Assembly (NCBI GenBank): GCA_023548195.1
Contig: JAJHZJ010000800.1
Span: 806,001 to 870,000 of the forward strand
Length of the DNA stretch: 64,000 nt
DNA from: Bettongia penicillata ogilbyi
Taxonomy: Eukaryota > Chordata > Mammalia > Diprotodontia > Potoroidae
Reading direction: 5' to 3'
Shown piece after piece: positions 12,118-23,269 of this stretch. Under the pieces are notes generated by a model. That model saw only the letters and a list, made by a program, of their open reading frames with translations, was not told the DNA's origin and made no database searches. Both the position numbers and the translations under genes were made by a program. Each line of letters starts with the position of its first letter. The first letter of the stretch is position 1.

Positions 12118-12300
12118 GATGTGATTAGGAAACTAGACTTGGAATCAAGATGACTTGGTTTTCAATCCTGCCTTATATACTTACTGGCTGTATAACTTTC
12201 GGCAAGTCATTTAACCTCTGTAAGCCACTTCTATAAAACGAGGGCCTTGGACTTAGTGATCTCGAAGTTCCTTTACAGCTTTATGTCAATTATCTTTTGA
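12118..12300 (+). mobile_element. SINE, MON1/MIR-like
   Basis: It contains acttggaatcaagatgacttgg, gtataactttcggcaagtcattt and ggacttagtgatctcgaagttcc in SINE order. Confidence 0.75.
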
Positions 12301-12929
12301 TGCCCGGATATGAGATAGCTGAAAGACCCCTTGCAATTTGTCCTGACTTGTTACTACTACTTCTCATCAGAAGAGCATCAACATCAACCACACACGTCTC
12401 ATAAAGCTTTCTGGGTCATGGTCAGCTTTGGCAGAAGCCCAGGAGATAGAAGACATCTGCTTAGGGCCACAGTTTTACCTTTATGCCCAAGTTTCCCGAT
12501 TTAAAAAGCAAATGAGCAAAACCCAAATGTTTTCAGGGAGGATAGTCTCGTGTTGGGACTAAGGTCTTCTTTGCAAAATGGTTGCCAGTGAGAGACTTTC
12601 ATGACTGATGAAGAGCTTTAGGTCATAATTCAAGCTGGCTTTCATACATCACAGTAGGGGAAAGAGTCCATTTGGCAGATGGTTGGCTGTAATCCACCCA
12701 GCATTGCCAGGAATTCAAAGGGAAGTGAAACCAGAGCAGTTGGTTTTGATGACCCCTATTCTCATCACACACCTCCTGCCCTGCATTGTCAGCTCAATGT
12801 GACATGATCCAACCCCAGCCTTGATCTAATCTACCTGAAAGGTGAAACAATTGATTTCCCCTCTCCCCACCTCCTACCCTGCATGGTGTCTATCAAAAGC
12901 CCACCTCTGCAACATCTGTGCTGTGTGAA

Positions 12930-13175
12930 CATGGTTAAAAAGAACTTTAGATTTCAGAAGAGGTGACTTTTAGTGGTTGTCTCGTCTGTGTCGGGATTGT
13001 GCTAAAGCTTCACATAAGCTCCAGACAGTGGTTGTTGAGTAATGAGGGGGTTTCCCTCCTCTCTTTTAGTCTTTAAAATATAAAATTGGTCTTGTTCAGT
13101 CATGAGTCTTCAGTCTCGAGTCTTCAGTCTCAATAAATCTGATTTTAGACATTCTCTTACTTTTACTAATGGGGA
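12930..13175 (+). mobile_element. Possible solo LTR fragment
   Basis: A TATA-like ttaaaatataaaa lies about 60 bases before a 14-base tandem pair (gagtcttcagtctc twice, 13103-13130) and an AATAAA at 13131. A short tail ends near tctcttac. This promoter, R and poly(A) order resembles an LTR 3' half. I see no internal retroviral sequence and no clear duplicated flank, so this is tentative. Confidence 0.3.
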
Positions 13176-14044
13176 GCAAGATTTTGGACTGTTGGTATTT
13201 TCAAAATATTATTTTGTGAAAATCTTATAGTAAATAGACTTTCTTGTATTTCCTCTTTATAAAATTTAACTTAATTTTCTCACTGAACAAAAATCTATTT
13301 TCTCCCCTTATCACACACCTCCCCCATTAAACATAAAACAAAAAACCCTTTAGTAATAAATATGCATAGCTAACCAAAACAACATTTTGAATTGGCAATG
13401 TCCAATTCTTTGCCTTGTATTCATCATCTGTCTGCTGGGAGCAATTGGCCATTACTTTCTCTTAATGATTAGCAATCCCTTTACCTGCTCACCATTGACA
13501 AGTCTCAGATCATGATAATTGGCTTCATTCTCCTGGGTCCTAATCTCTAATGACTCTTCAGGACTTCTGGGGCCACTGCCCCAGAACTGTTCACTCCACA
13601 TCCCTGTCAAGTTTCTTGGTCCCCCTAGGCTCTCTCCACACCATCCTCAAAGTCTTTTTGGTAAATCTGCCTTGGCCAATCAGGTAAGTTTATGAAAATA
13701 AGCCCTAGGTTTGCTTAGTAATATTATTTTATAACCATAGCATGTTTCACATGTGAACTAAACCAAACAGTGTACTATGTACTATGTATGGTGTGTGAAT
13801 TGCTCAGTTGATTTTCAGTAGACAGGGATGTATAAGGCTTGGGAAATTTTCCATCATGTGGAAGGAAGTGTTATATGTGCTAAGCTATGCTATGTTAAAC
13901 ATGCTATGTTTTGAATCTTGGCACTGTACTTTTTGCTGCTAGAGTACTGTGTTTACACTATAGAAACAGTCTAAATGTTGCCTATCATGCATTGCTCTAG
14001 ATGTCATAGTCTGAATCTGTATGTATGTGAGGGATAGCTATATT

Positions 14045-14202
14045 GGGCAGCTAAATGGTGCAGTGGATAGAGCACTGGTCCTGGAGTCAGGAGGACCTGA
14101 ATTTGAATCCAACCCTTGTGACTCTGGGCAAGTCACTCAACATGTTTGCCTCAGTTTCCTCATCTGTAAAATAAGCTGGAGAAGGAAATGGCAAAACATA
14201 TA
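14045..14202 (+). mobile_element. SINE, Mar1/WSINE1-type, 3'-truncated
   Basis: It starts gggcagctaaatggtgcagtgg, with tggtcctggagtcaggagga and cagtttcctcatctgtaaaat, and stops after gaaatggcaaaac. Confidence 0.9.
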
Positions 14203-14412
14203 TATATTTTCCTTTTTCTGCTGACTTTATTTTACATTAGTTCATATTAAGCCTTCCCAAGACTCCCTGTGTACTTCACAGCAATAATTTCTTATGGCAC
14301 AGTAATATTTCATTATATTCATGTACTCCAATTCATTTAGCCATTTTGCGATTGATAATCATCTACGTTGTTTCCAGTTCACATAGAAGTAGAATTAAAT
14401 GAAATGAACTGA
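14203..14412 (-). mobile_element. L1 ORF2 3' region fragment
   Basis: The catgtactccaattcatttagcc then ttgataatcatctacgttg and tttccagttc blocks are the reverse complement of the L1 ORF2 C-terminal region seen in forward orientation at 4480-4540 and 41960-42010. Confidence 0.7.
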
Positions 14413-16232
14413 TACTTTGGCTATGCCTGACATACGCCTCCTTCCACCTACCTTTTGAAATTCTCTGTTGACAGGAAAGGGGGTAAGCTGGCTGTATTTG
14501 TCCTAAGTCTTGTATAAATTGCGATGAGGTCTTGATTTTTAAGGAGCAGATTGTTCACTTTGAAAATGTCCTGTAATAGTTCAGACCCAACTTAATAGCA
14601 GGCAGTTAATGAAGGCCAACGTAAGGCTGAAGTCTGCTCTACTGGCAGGAAGCTGGATAAAGATACCGAGACAGAGACTCAGGAGTGATAGACTGAAATT
14701 TGATAGCCCATTTCACAAATATGGTTAAATAAATCTTATCCATTTGTGTTAGTACTTAAATTTTGCAAATCTGTCCTAACTATACAATATTGAGTGTTAT
14801 TAGAAATCAGAATCAATTTTTTATCTAAAGGCTATCCAGGGAAATTACTGAGTTACACCAAGTGGAATTTGGTTCTATATGTTTCCTTTTTGCCCAGTAC
14901 ATGATTTATACAATCCAGGCAACAGACCAAGGAACACCATTTGTTTCATGCTAATCTGCTTTAGACTATAAGCAGGAAAGGTGGTATTTTCTGGGAAATT
15001 ATTGATTAAGAGATCAGCATTGATAAGCAAGGCAATAGAATATAATTAGATGTTTATAATTTCACCATGCATAAATAGTCGGCTACACCTTTCCCATCTT
15101 TGCATTTCTTGTTGTATTTATGTTTTCAGGATGTACCTTGTAATATAAAGCTCTTTCCTGCGGGTCTAATTGAATCAGTTTTATGTGGCTCACCATAGTG
15201 CAAATTAAATACTGGGGATAATTGAATAAAAAAGAATCTTTTAATAAGGATCACAATATATGAGGTACATGCTGCAGGAGTTTATGTGTTTCTCTTTACT
15301 AAGGGTTTGTTCAATAGGAGCTATTCTGCTATAAAAGAAGCTGGCTACAGTGATAAATATTGGGAGGGTTAATGACTTGTATTAGCTCCTAAGCCAAGAT
15401 CATAATGTAGGTTTAATGTACAAAGAATATATTTAGTTGGGCTTTCCCTCTCTGGATGGGTGAAGTTATTCTTATGGATTCAACTAAATCCAAGTAACAT
15501 CTTTTGAGTGTATGCTACGTTCAAGGCATTGGGCACTAGGTTTGGAAAGGTCATGCACAGATGAGTAAGACTTCAAAAGGTTTGCCCTCTAGCAGAGATG
15601 ACACGTTATATTATGTATAGAAATAACTGCAATACAAGGCAGGATCTAGTGAATGCCATTGAAAGGAATGAGAATTGATAGGATGGGGGAGGACTCACTT
15701 CTGACTAGGGGAACTGGGAAGACTGTGTGGAGGATAAGACATCTGGTCTTAGCCTTGAATAGCTAACCAGGCAGGGTTTTAACAGGTTGAGATGTATGGG
15801 GTGAACATTCTGGACCTAAGGAATTTCATCAGTAAAGTAGCCGTGGAAATGTGTATGAATGTGCAGTTATCTGTATGCATGTAACCTGGGCCACTGTGTA
15901 TGAGCAAATCCCTGTGGTTTATTTGAAAAATCTGAAACAAAGAATTTCATAGAAGGGACCTCCAAAACCATCTATTCTGACTGGTATCCAAACAGACATC
16001 TCTACTACAACATTCCTTCATCTTTCTGGACTTCCTGGCCTCTTTTGAAACTGTTTATCCCTTTTCCTGGATACTTGTGTTTCCCAGATTTTGGTGACAT
16101 CATTTTCTCCTAGTTCTCCTATCTCTCTGTCTGCTCCTCAGTTTCCTTTACTGAATCATTAACTGTTTTCTGTCCCTTTTCATAGAGTGGCCCCCCCCCT
16201 CAAGACTCTGTCCTTGTCTCTCTTAAGTTAGG

Positions 16233-16395
16233 TGATGCAGTAGATGTATCATTAGGCATGGCATAAGGCAGACCTGTGTTTAAATCCTGCTTCAGATACT
16301 TACTAGCTATGTGACCCTGGGCAAGTCTTTCACTTTTGTTTGCCTCAATTTCCTCAACTGTAAAATGGGGATAATAAGAGCACTGACCTATGGAG
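16233..16395 (+). mobile_element. SINE, MIR/Mar1-like
   Basis: It contains cttactagctatgtgaccctggg, ttgcctcaatttcctcaactg and gtaaaatggggataataa. Confidence 0.8.
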
Positions 16396-16574
16396 ACTCA
16401 GCTTCAATGGTCCCTGTCATTTTGAAGTATAAGGGCTACTTTTTAAAGTAAAACAATTTTGTGGAACCCACCCCCCCCACCATGACAGCACTTGGATATT
16501 TTGATACATCTGTGATTTTATTGGTAAGCCAAAGAGTTCATCTTTCAAGTGATTTTTTTCTACTTTCTGTCCCT

Positions 16575-16690
16575 TGCATGATTCCATCCAGTGACCAACC
16601 TCCCTCAGCCTCAGTTTCCTCATCTGTAAAATTGTGGGGATTGGACTAGAAGGCCCCTAAGTTTCCTTATGGCACTAGATCTAGGGTAGA
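16575..16690 (+). mobile_element. SINE 3' part, MON1-like
   Basis: The block cctcagtttcctcatctg, then attgtggggattggactagaaggcccc, is the 3' part of a MON1/MIR-like SINE. Confidence 0.7.
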
Positions 16691-16704
16691 AGCAAACAGG
16701 CATA

Positions 16705-16880
16705 TTAATCAATCAACAGGCATTTATTAAGTACCCATTATGTGCCAGGCACTGGGCTAGGCATGGCCACTCAATGAACAATGTACCTACTATGTGCTAG
16801 GATCTGAAAATACACAAATGAAAGGGAAAGACCAACAATGCCTGGCCTCAAGAAGCTTACAATCTAATAGAGAAAAACAA
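16705..16880 (+). mobile_element. Ancient interspersed repeat, family not assigned
   Basis: The block ggcatttattaagtacccatt, gtgccaggcactgggctagg, then agaagcttacaatctaatag is common in mammals. Similar pieces occur at 19195-19300, 46270-46370 and 55855-55960. Confidence 0.55.
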
Positions 16881-16999
16881 AAAAGAGAAGGGAGAGGGAA
16901 GAGAGATATCTGCCCAGTCAGTGGTGGGTAAAGTGATGGAGAAGTCCAAAGGTGTGTGGCTGGGCTGGAAATGTGCAGCACACAGTGCTCAAAGACAAG

Positions 17000-17810
17000 A
17001 AAACAGTTCCCACTCTCAAGGAACTCTCTCTCCCTTTCTTCTTCTCTTGGCTTCCCTGGCTTCCTTCAAGTCCCAAATAAAATTTTACCTTTGACAAGAA
17101 GTCTTTCCTTATCCCCCTTAACACTAGTGCTTTCTGTCCTTTGATTATTTCTAATTTATTGTATGTTGTATATATTTTATTTTTATTCATAGTTGCTTTC
17201 ATAATGTTCCCCCTCCCCCTTGCCCACTTGTGTGGGCTACCATTAGACTTATGAACTTCTTTAGAGCACTTGACTTTGTTTTGAACAAAGCAGGGCTGTG
17301 CAGGTCACCAGCCTCACTTCTCCTCCAGAGCCATCTGAATACAGTGACCAGATATTCATCAGGATGACTGGAGATGACCCAGGATGAGGCAATTGGGGTT
17401 AAGTGACTTGCCCAAGGTCACACAGCTAGTGAGTGTCAAGTGTCTGAACTAAATTTGAACTCTGGTCCTCCTGACTCCTGCACTGGTGTTCTATCCACTA
17501 CTTAACCCCAGTTGCCTCATCCTGAGTCATCTCCAGTCATCCTGATGAATATCTGGTCATTGGATTCAGATGACTCTGGAGGAGAAGCAAGGCTGGTGCC
17601 CTGCACAGCCCTTCCTCACTTAAAGTCAAGTGCAAGTCATGTCATTATTTCTCTGATGGCATGGTCTTCCTCAACAACGAAGGATGAACACACATGAGCT
17701 TCAGAGCAGAGGCTGACCTTGGCCTTTCTTTGCATCCTGAGAGCATACTTAGCACAGTGCCTGGCACGTAGTAGGCATTCACTAATGCTTGTTGACTGAC
17801 ATCTCTGTTT
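17000..17810 (+). mobile_element. L2 LINE 3' end split by an inverted SINE pair
   Basis: L2 sequence (gcttccttcaagtcccaa...gaagtctttcctt) at 17000-17265 resumes at 17695 as ccttggcctttctttgcatcc, gcacagtgcctggcacgtagtagg, ending cttgttgactgac. The SINE structure at 17269-17692 lies between the parts. Confidence 0.7.
17269..17692. mobile_element. Two SINE-A copies in head-to-head inverted order around a Mar1 fragment
   Basis: Left arm 17293-17403 is minus-strand SINE-A. The middle 17404-17500 is a reverse Mar1/MIR core (gttaagtgacttgcccaagg...ctatccacta). The right arm 17501-17611 is plus-strand SINE-A. By eye the arms are complementary over about 111 bases with about 8 mismatches, so the transcript could fold into a hairpin with a loop near 97 bases. 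Confidence 0.8.
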
Positions 17811-18244
17811 GACAGAGCAACATGGCTTCTATGGATCTTATTTCCTATTGCAAAGAGCTCCCTGAAGATTTAACTTATTGGGAGATAGGGAGGGTGAGAA
17901 TGAGGAAAGTGTGATACACCTGTGCCAAGTGGGGCAGGAGATTTAATGTGTTTTACTTAGAGTAGAAAGTCAGAGAAACAATTGAGAAGAACTAAATTTT
18001 CAATGGTCCTCCTGGGAAAAATAGGGAACAACTTTTCTGAATTTATTTTGGTAATGGAAATTTTAGAAACAGCCCCTTGAATCATTCCATCCACTTGTGT
18101 TCTCCTTTGATACCTTTCATAAACTAAGGCAGCAGGACAGATAAAAGGGCTGTGGATAGGTGCTGAATCTATGCATGATTTCATTGGTATAAAGAATTTC
18201 TAGGTGAGGAAACACCCTCCATCTGTGCAGGTTAGCATCTTCTC

Positions 18245-18395
18245 TGCTTCCTACAGTCTTAAAGAGTATTCGTGAGAACCGAGAGGTTGTGACTAGCTCA
18301 GGGTCACATAGCCAGTATGGGTCAAAGGCAGAACTTTAAATCTGGGTCTTCCTGACTTCAAGACCAGCTTTTTATTCACTGTGCCATTCTTATTT
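18245..18395 (-). mobile_element. SINE, MIR-like
   Basis: Reverse core gctcagggtcacatagccagta, then tctgggtcttcctgacttcaagacc and ttcactgtgccattc. Confidence 0.7.
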
Positions 18396-19544
18396 TAAGC
18401 AAACTCAATAAGGAGGTGACTGGATTGCCAGAAGAAATTAGGGAAATGATTATAAACTTTCTTTGTAAAGGAAAGGAAGGATTTCTTCCCAAAGAAATTT
18501 TTAAAAATAAGTAACCTTGAGTAAATAATGTCACTGTTAATTTACCTCAGTTCCCACCTGGACAGCCAGGAAATTTTTCTGCTAACTACTTACCTCCTAA
18601 GACTGTAATCTGTTCTCTGTTTGGGGGCAAAAGTATGTTTCTATCATGAAATGAGTGTAAGTGTTAGTTTTTACCCCACCTTACTTCTCTTGAGAAAATA
18701 GTTTCCAGAATTAAGCAGCCCACCATTCAAGCCACTTTTCTGGTTTCTTCCGGGAAAACCAGCAGAGTTGTTTTTTATATTGTTTTACCTAATGGCCAAT
18801 TTTCCTGATTCCAATGAGAACATAATATAGGAGTGCAATGAGAGTAGTAACAGAAAGGAAGATTGAATCTCAGACATTATTCCCAATCTGGTTCAATTAA
18901 GTTCTCTGTGTTATTCCTTTCTGTCCTCCATCTTCCCATCTGTGAAATCAGAACAGTGATTTTCACCACTGACCTCCTCCCTCTCCCAGAGCTGAGGTAT
19001 AATGATATTTATCTTGAGAAAAAACAGATGCCTGTGCTGAGACCCGAGGTTCCTCTTAACATTGGTACACTAAGGAGACTGAAGAGAGAACTTTTTCTTC
19101 CTTTGCTCCAGACCTCAACATGTTCTTTAGAAATGATTCACTTTAATCAGTCATCAAGCCCAGTGAAATATTTCAAGGAATGAAAAAGAAAAGTTTATAT
19201 GAAGTACTTATTATGTGCCATGTGCTATGCTAGGCGCAGAAGATACAAATAGAAAAGTAAGATAGTTCCTGCTTTCCAAGAGCTTGCCTTCTCTACCTTA
19301 TTAAGATAGAGACAACACATAGAGCAGATTTCAGCCATAAGTCCAAAGGAAAGGCCCAGTTATCTTTAGGGTACAGAGACAAGGTAATGCATCTTCATAG
19401 GGTCATTTCCATGAATAAAGTCCTTTCAGTTTCTGATGTTGAACCATTTGGGATTGTCAAGGACTTTAGCTTTGAGAACTTACTTTCAGGAGTTCACGAA
19501 ATCTATTTCTCTTCCAAAGCTATCCTAGCAATCTTCTCTTTGCC

Positions 19545-19720
19545 AGGCAGGTAGGAAGACCTGAGTCCAAATCTGACCTCAGACTCTCACTAGTTATGAG
19601 ACCCTGAGCAAGTCACTTACCCTCTGTCTGCCTCAGTCTCCTCAGTTGTAAAAGGGGAACCATAATAGCACCTACTTCACAGGAAGCACAGTGCTTGCTA
19701 TGTTGTAGGTGCACTTTGAT
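19545..19720 (+). mobile_element. SINE, MIR-like
   Basis: It contains caggtaggaagacctgagtcc, tgagaccctgagcaagtcac and gcctcagtctcctcagttgt. Confidence 0.8.
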
Positions 19721-20029
19721 TCCATGGCAAAAACTGAATTCTATACCACTCCTCCCCTGTTCTCATCGCATTGAAATTACTGAATTTCTGTTCAGATGTT
19801 TAGAGCCTGACTCAAAGCATGAATTCCAATGCACAGTGATGTTTGATACTGAAATTCATTCAGAGTTCTCTCACCACATTTCTGATCTACATTAGACCCT
19901 AGATAGGAATCTTCCTAATTTGTCCTAGAAGTTTCTGGAACTCTTTGGATGATCTTGCCCCCTTCTCTACATCCCTTTCTTGCTTTTGTGGGATGGTTTT
20001 TCAAACTAAAAGATCTCTCTCTGACTCTT

Positions 20030-20473
20030 TGTCTGTGGTTGTCTCTCCTCTCCTCCCTCCTTTTCTGTCTCGGTTACTCTCCCTCTCTCCTGGCACCCTT
20101 TATCTCCATCTCTGTGTTTTTCTCCTTTCCCGTTCTCCCTCTTCTCCTTCCTCTTTCTCCATCTCTCTCTCTCTCTCTCTTCCTCTCTCTCCTGCTTTCT
20201 TTTGTCTCTATCTCTCTTTTCTTCCCTTCCTCCTCTCCTTTTTGTCCCTGTCTATCTGTCTGTGTATCTGTCTTTTTTCTCCCTCTTCCTTCCTCTCTCT
20301 CCTTCTCTGTTTCCTTTTGTCTCCATCTCTGTCATTTTCTTCCTCCCTCCTCTCTTCTTTCTGTCTCTCTATCTCTCCCTCCCTCACGGTCTCATTTTGT
20401 CTCCATTTCTTTCTCTCCCTCCCTCCCTCTTCTCTCTCCTCTTTCTTTCCTATTCCCTGTCTTTCTTTTTCAG
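20030..20473. repeat. Polypyrimidine (CT-rich) low-complexity tract
   Basis: About 440 bases of T and C on the + strand, with scattered G in CTGTCT and few A. It lies about 550 bases upstream of a DPF3 exon. The long serine/leucine-rich open frames across it are by-products of composition. Confidence 0.95.
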
Positions 20474-21026
20474 AAGTATGGAGTTTAACAGACAAGTGAA
20501 TCCCACTCAGCCTTGCTCTTTTAATCTGCTATTCCCACAAACCTTACCCCATTCCCTCAGGGACAATCTAGCATGGTTTGTGTGTGTTACCTCAGCAGCC
20601 ATAGCTTGGCCTTGGGTCTGGTTTACTTTCTGGTGCTTAGTGTCTATCATAATATATGAGCATTTGCATCCCTCTAATCTATTCCATTCTCCCCTCTATC
20701 TCTCTCTGGCTCATTGTCTAATTGCCTTCTGTCCTAATCACATTTTTTTTTTACTGATGGGAGGTGTGAGTGATGGAGCAGGGTCTCAGGTTTATTTTGT
20801 CCCTGGCAGTGAAAGGTTTAATGCTTAATCTTCTCTCAGGTCTCTGTCAGACACAGCGGGGTGGGAGAGGTCCCCATCCAGGACTGACTTTGATCATTCC
20901 TTCCTGAGCCAAGGGGACATATCCAATGGATCAAGAAGTGATGCCCCCAATGAGATCATTCTTCCTATTCTGTAAGAGAAATCAAAGAATTTTCTTCTAA
21001 CGGACCTTTTATTGGGCTTCCTCCAG

Positions 21027-21139
21027 GTCACCCCACCTGCCTGCAGTTCACCCTGAACATGACCGAGGCTGTCAAAACCTACAAGTGGCAATGCATCGAG
21101 TGCAAATCCTGCATCCTCTGTGGAACCTCTGAGAACGAT
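21027..21139 (+). CDS. DPF3: DPF3 internal coding exon: end of PHD finger 1 and start of PHD finger 2
   Basis: The exon is 113 bases. Its first two bases complete a glycine codon begun in the previous exon, then 37 codons run without a stop. The translation starts [10 protein letters not shown] and ends CGTSEND, which matches vertebrate d4/DPF proteins. The His and Cys of HPTC and the Cys pair of the WQCIEC stretch are zinc ligands closing PHD1; the CKSCILC stretch opens PHD2. The acceptor is tcctccag with a likely branch point ctaac about 27 bases upstream, and the donor is GTGAGT right after the GAT codon. DPF3 is a nuclear BAF (SWI/SNF) subunit whose tandem PHD fingers bind modified histone H3 tails. 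Assignment to DPF3 rather than DPF1 or DPF2 rests on the last exon. The preceding exon, with the start of PHD1, is not in the window. Confidence 0.96.
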
Positions 21140-21299
21140 GTGAGTTTGGGGCTTTCCCAAGTAGGAATTTGAATGCAGAGAGAGGAAGGGGATCGAAAGT
21201 TCATTCTTTCCAGTGGCTCAACAAAAATGTCAGAAAGGGAACTCCTTAGCCTTCATTAAATGGGGCAAAAAGATTCTCCAATTCACTTGTAGTAAAAGG

Positions 21300-21655
21300 G
21301 TCTTAAGTCACTGGATCATAAATTTAAGCTGGAAAGAACCTTAGAAATACATCTAATTCAGAGGCATCAAACTCCCAGCCCCAATGTGCCTAACTGGATA
21401 ATTGGGAAAATATCTAAAATACGATACAGCGTAGATGATGCTAATTTGTAGTTTTCTAAGTCAACCTGCAGTCTGCAAAGAACTGTTTCTATCTGAGTTT
21501 CACACCACTGCTCTTGCCCAACCTCCTTATTTTATAGGTAAGGATAGTAAAGCTCAGAGAGGTTAAGTGACTTGCTCAAGGTTACATAGGTGGTGAGGAT
21601 CTGAGCCAAAATTTGAATTCTAGTGCTCTGAATCACTGTTCTTTCTATTACAGGG
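21300..21655 (-). mobile_element. SINE (MIR-like) with an internal insertion
   Basis: Reverse SINE blocks (ctggaaagaaccttagaaatacatctaattca at the left; agctcagagaggttaagtgac and gctcaaggttacatagg at the right) flank about 150 bases (21360-21515). That insert begins gaggcatcaaactc and ends gagtttcacacc and is probably a separate old DNA-transposon remnant. Confidence 0.65.
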
Positions 21656-22324
21656 CCCATTATACTTGTGGAGATAGAGCTAACAAAGGCTGCTTTCCTG
21701 ACCTGGGTTCTAGCTTGTTCTCCATTGCTTTATTTTTAAAATTTATTTTTACTTTTTCATTATTTTTCATTTTTTTTTTGGCCTTGGAAATAGGAACCTT
21801 ACGAAAAATTAACTCTGAATAAGTTGAATAAACTGATCTTTGGCAATGAGTGTTTTACATAAATCCAGCTTTTTATGCAGCCTGCGAGGACTCTGAAAGC
21901 CCTCTAGTTCCCTCAGAGAAACCTTTTGAATATGTAGGAGGTGCCATCACAATCCTAATACTGTGACTTTCAGGGCAGCCTTGTGAATAGGGTCAACAAA
22001 CCCTTGCCCCAACCTGTGCAGAATGGACCTGAGCAGCATCCATGCTTTCAGCTTATCCTAACCCTATCAGAATGAGCTCCTAGGGTCAATCAAACCTTAA
22101 GAGTGGTGCCAAGATTTTCAGAGGCATTAGATGCCTGCAGCTAGCCCCTAGAAATGGCTGTGGAACTAAGAAATATTGGCTAAGTAATACCCAATCTGGA
22201 CAAATATCTTCCCATTATTGAGTCAAAATGAGGGATGGAAGGTTATTTCTATAAGGCCCCACAAAGAGTCTCCCCTATTGTCCATCAAATTTCCCTTAGA
22301 TAGACTAAGGGCTTACAGAACCAT

Positions 22325-22560
22325 AGCTATATTAAATGAGATATGTAAAACACTTTGCAAACCTTAAGGCTCTATATGTGTTAACTGCTGTTATTTTTGT
22401 TTAGTGTCAGAAGAAGTTCTAGAGATCCTAGAGTCTAAACACCTTATTTTTCGGAAACAGACACTCAGGGAAATTGAGTGTCACTCAGGAAGTGACGTTG
22501 AGGCAGGATTTCAGAATCAGGTTCTCGGATTCTAAACCCTATGTTTTGCATAGGCTTCTA
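22325..22560. mobile_element. MIR fragments in both orientations
   Basis: 22325-22395 resembles a forward MIR tail (gtaaaacactttgcaaacctt). 22400-22560 resembles a reverse MIR (gatcctagagtctaaacacc, then gacactcagggaaattgag). Confidence 0.5.
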
Positions 22561-22659
22561 AACAGAAAGGGCTCTTTAGAACAGAGAGGTGTTGGTTGGG
22601 CTTCAGAGGTAAACAAACTCAAACTCTCTTTCCTTTCTCTTGGGATATCATAAAGGGTT

Positions 22660-22925
22660 GGAGGGGTCTAGGAATGGTATTTTAACACATAATAAATAGG
22701 GTATAGAAATCTATTTTGCCCTACAGGAAAATAGGGGAGGGAATGGGAGAAGGGGAAGTGATAGAAGAGAAAACAAACTGGGGAAGGGAATGGATCAGGT
22801 GTACACTGTTCTGGAGTGGGGGGTGAGAGAGTTGGGTGGGGAGAAAATTTGGAATTCAAATTTTTATGGAAGTGAATGTTGAAAACCGAAAAATAAATTA
22901 TCTATTTAAACATATGATAAAAAAG
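22660..22925 (+). mobile_element. L1/HAL1 3' UTR fragment
   Basis: It holds ggtatagaaatctattttgccctacagg, then agaaaatttggaattcaaat and gaagtgaatgttgaaaa. These blocks match the 3' UTRs of the elements at 34106-36912 (reverse) and 39015-42526. Confidence 0.7.
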
Positions 22926-23269
22926 AAGAAAGCTAGAAAACTGGCATCAGCACCCCTCTCCATGTTATCATGCCCTCCCACCCAAATTTTCAAGTGCTCC
23001 AGGATGAGGATTGTCTCATCAAAATATCTACGGGCAAAGTTTTTTGGAATTTTGGACAGTTCCTAGGTGCCACCTGAATCCATTATATCACTGACATGGA
23101 TGAGGAAAGGTAGATTAGGCAAGGTAGGATTGTAGAATGCACCCAGCTGCCATGAAATGCCCAACTTTTGGGGAGTCAGATGGTCATTTTACCATCAATT
23201 ATAGGCTCAGTTAGTCAGTTCCTTCTTGGTAGTAAATGTTCTCATTCTATAGAAGATCCCCCCAGCTTT

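Larger units (their letters stand above)
1..21026 (+). other. DPF3: DPF3 intron upstream of the first visible exon
   Basis: No exon of DPF3 was found here. The exon with the first half of PHD1 would have to lie further upstream, so all of this should be intron. Nor did I see a terminal exon with the acidic C-terminus I recall for DPF3a. Contents are L2, L3, L1 and SINE remnants listed separately, plus a SINE-poor stretch at 12.3-15.4 kb. Nothing recognisable was seen at about 6540-7130, 8130-8870, 10160-11020, 15440-16230 and 18400-19190. Confidence 0.75.

Noticed and set aside
19945..20828. Open frames of 179-208 codons rich in serine and leucine
   Set aside because: They are translations of the pyrimidine tract in several frames at once, a composition effect.
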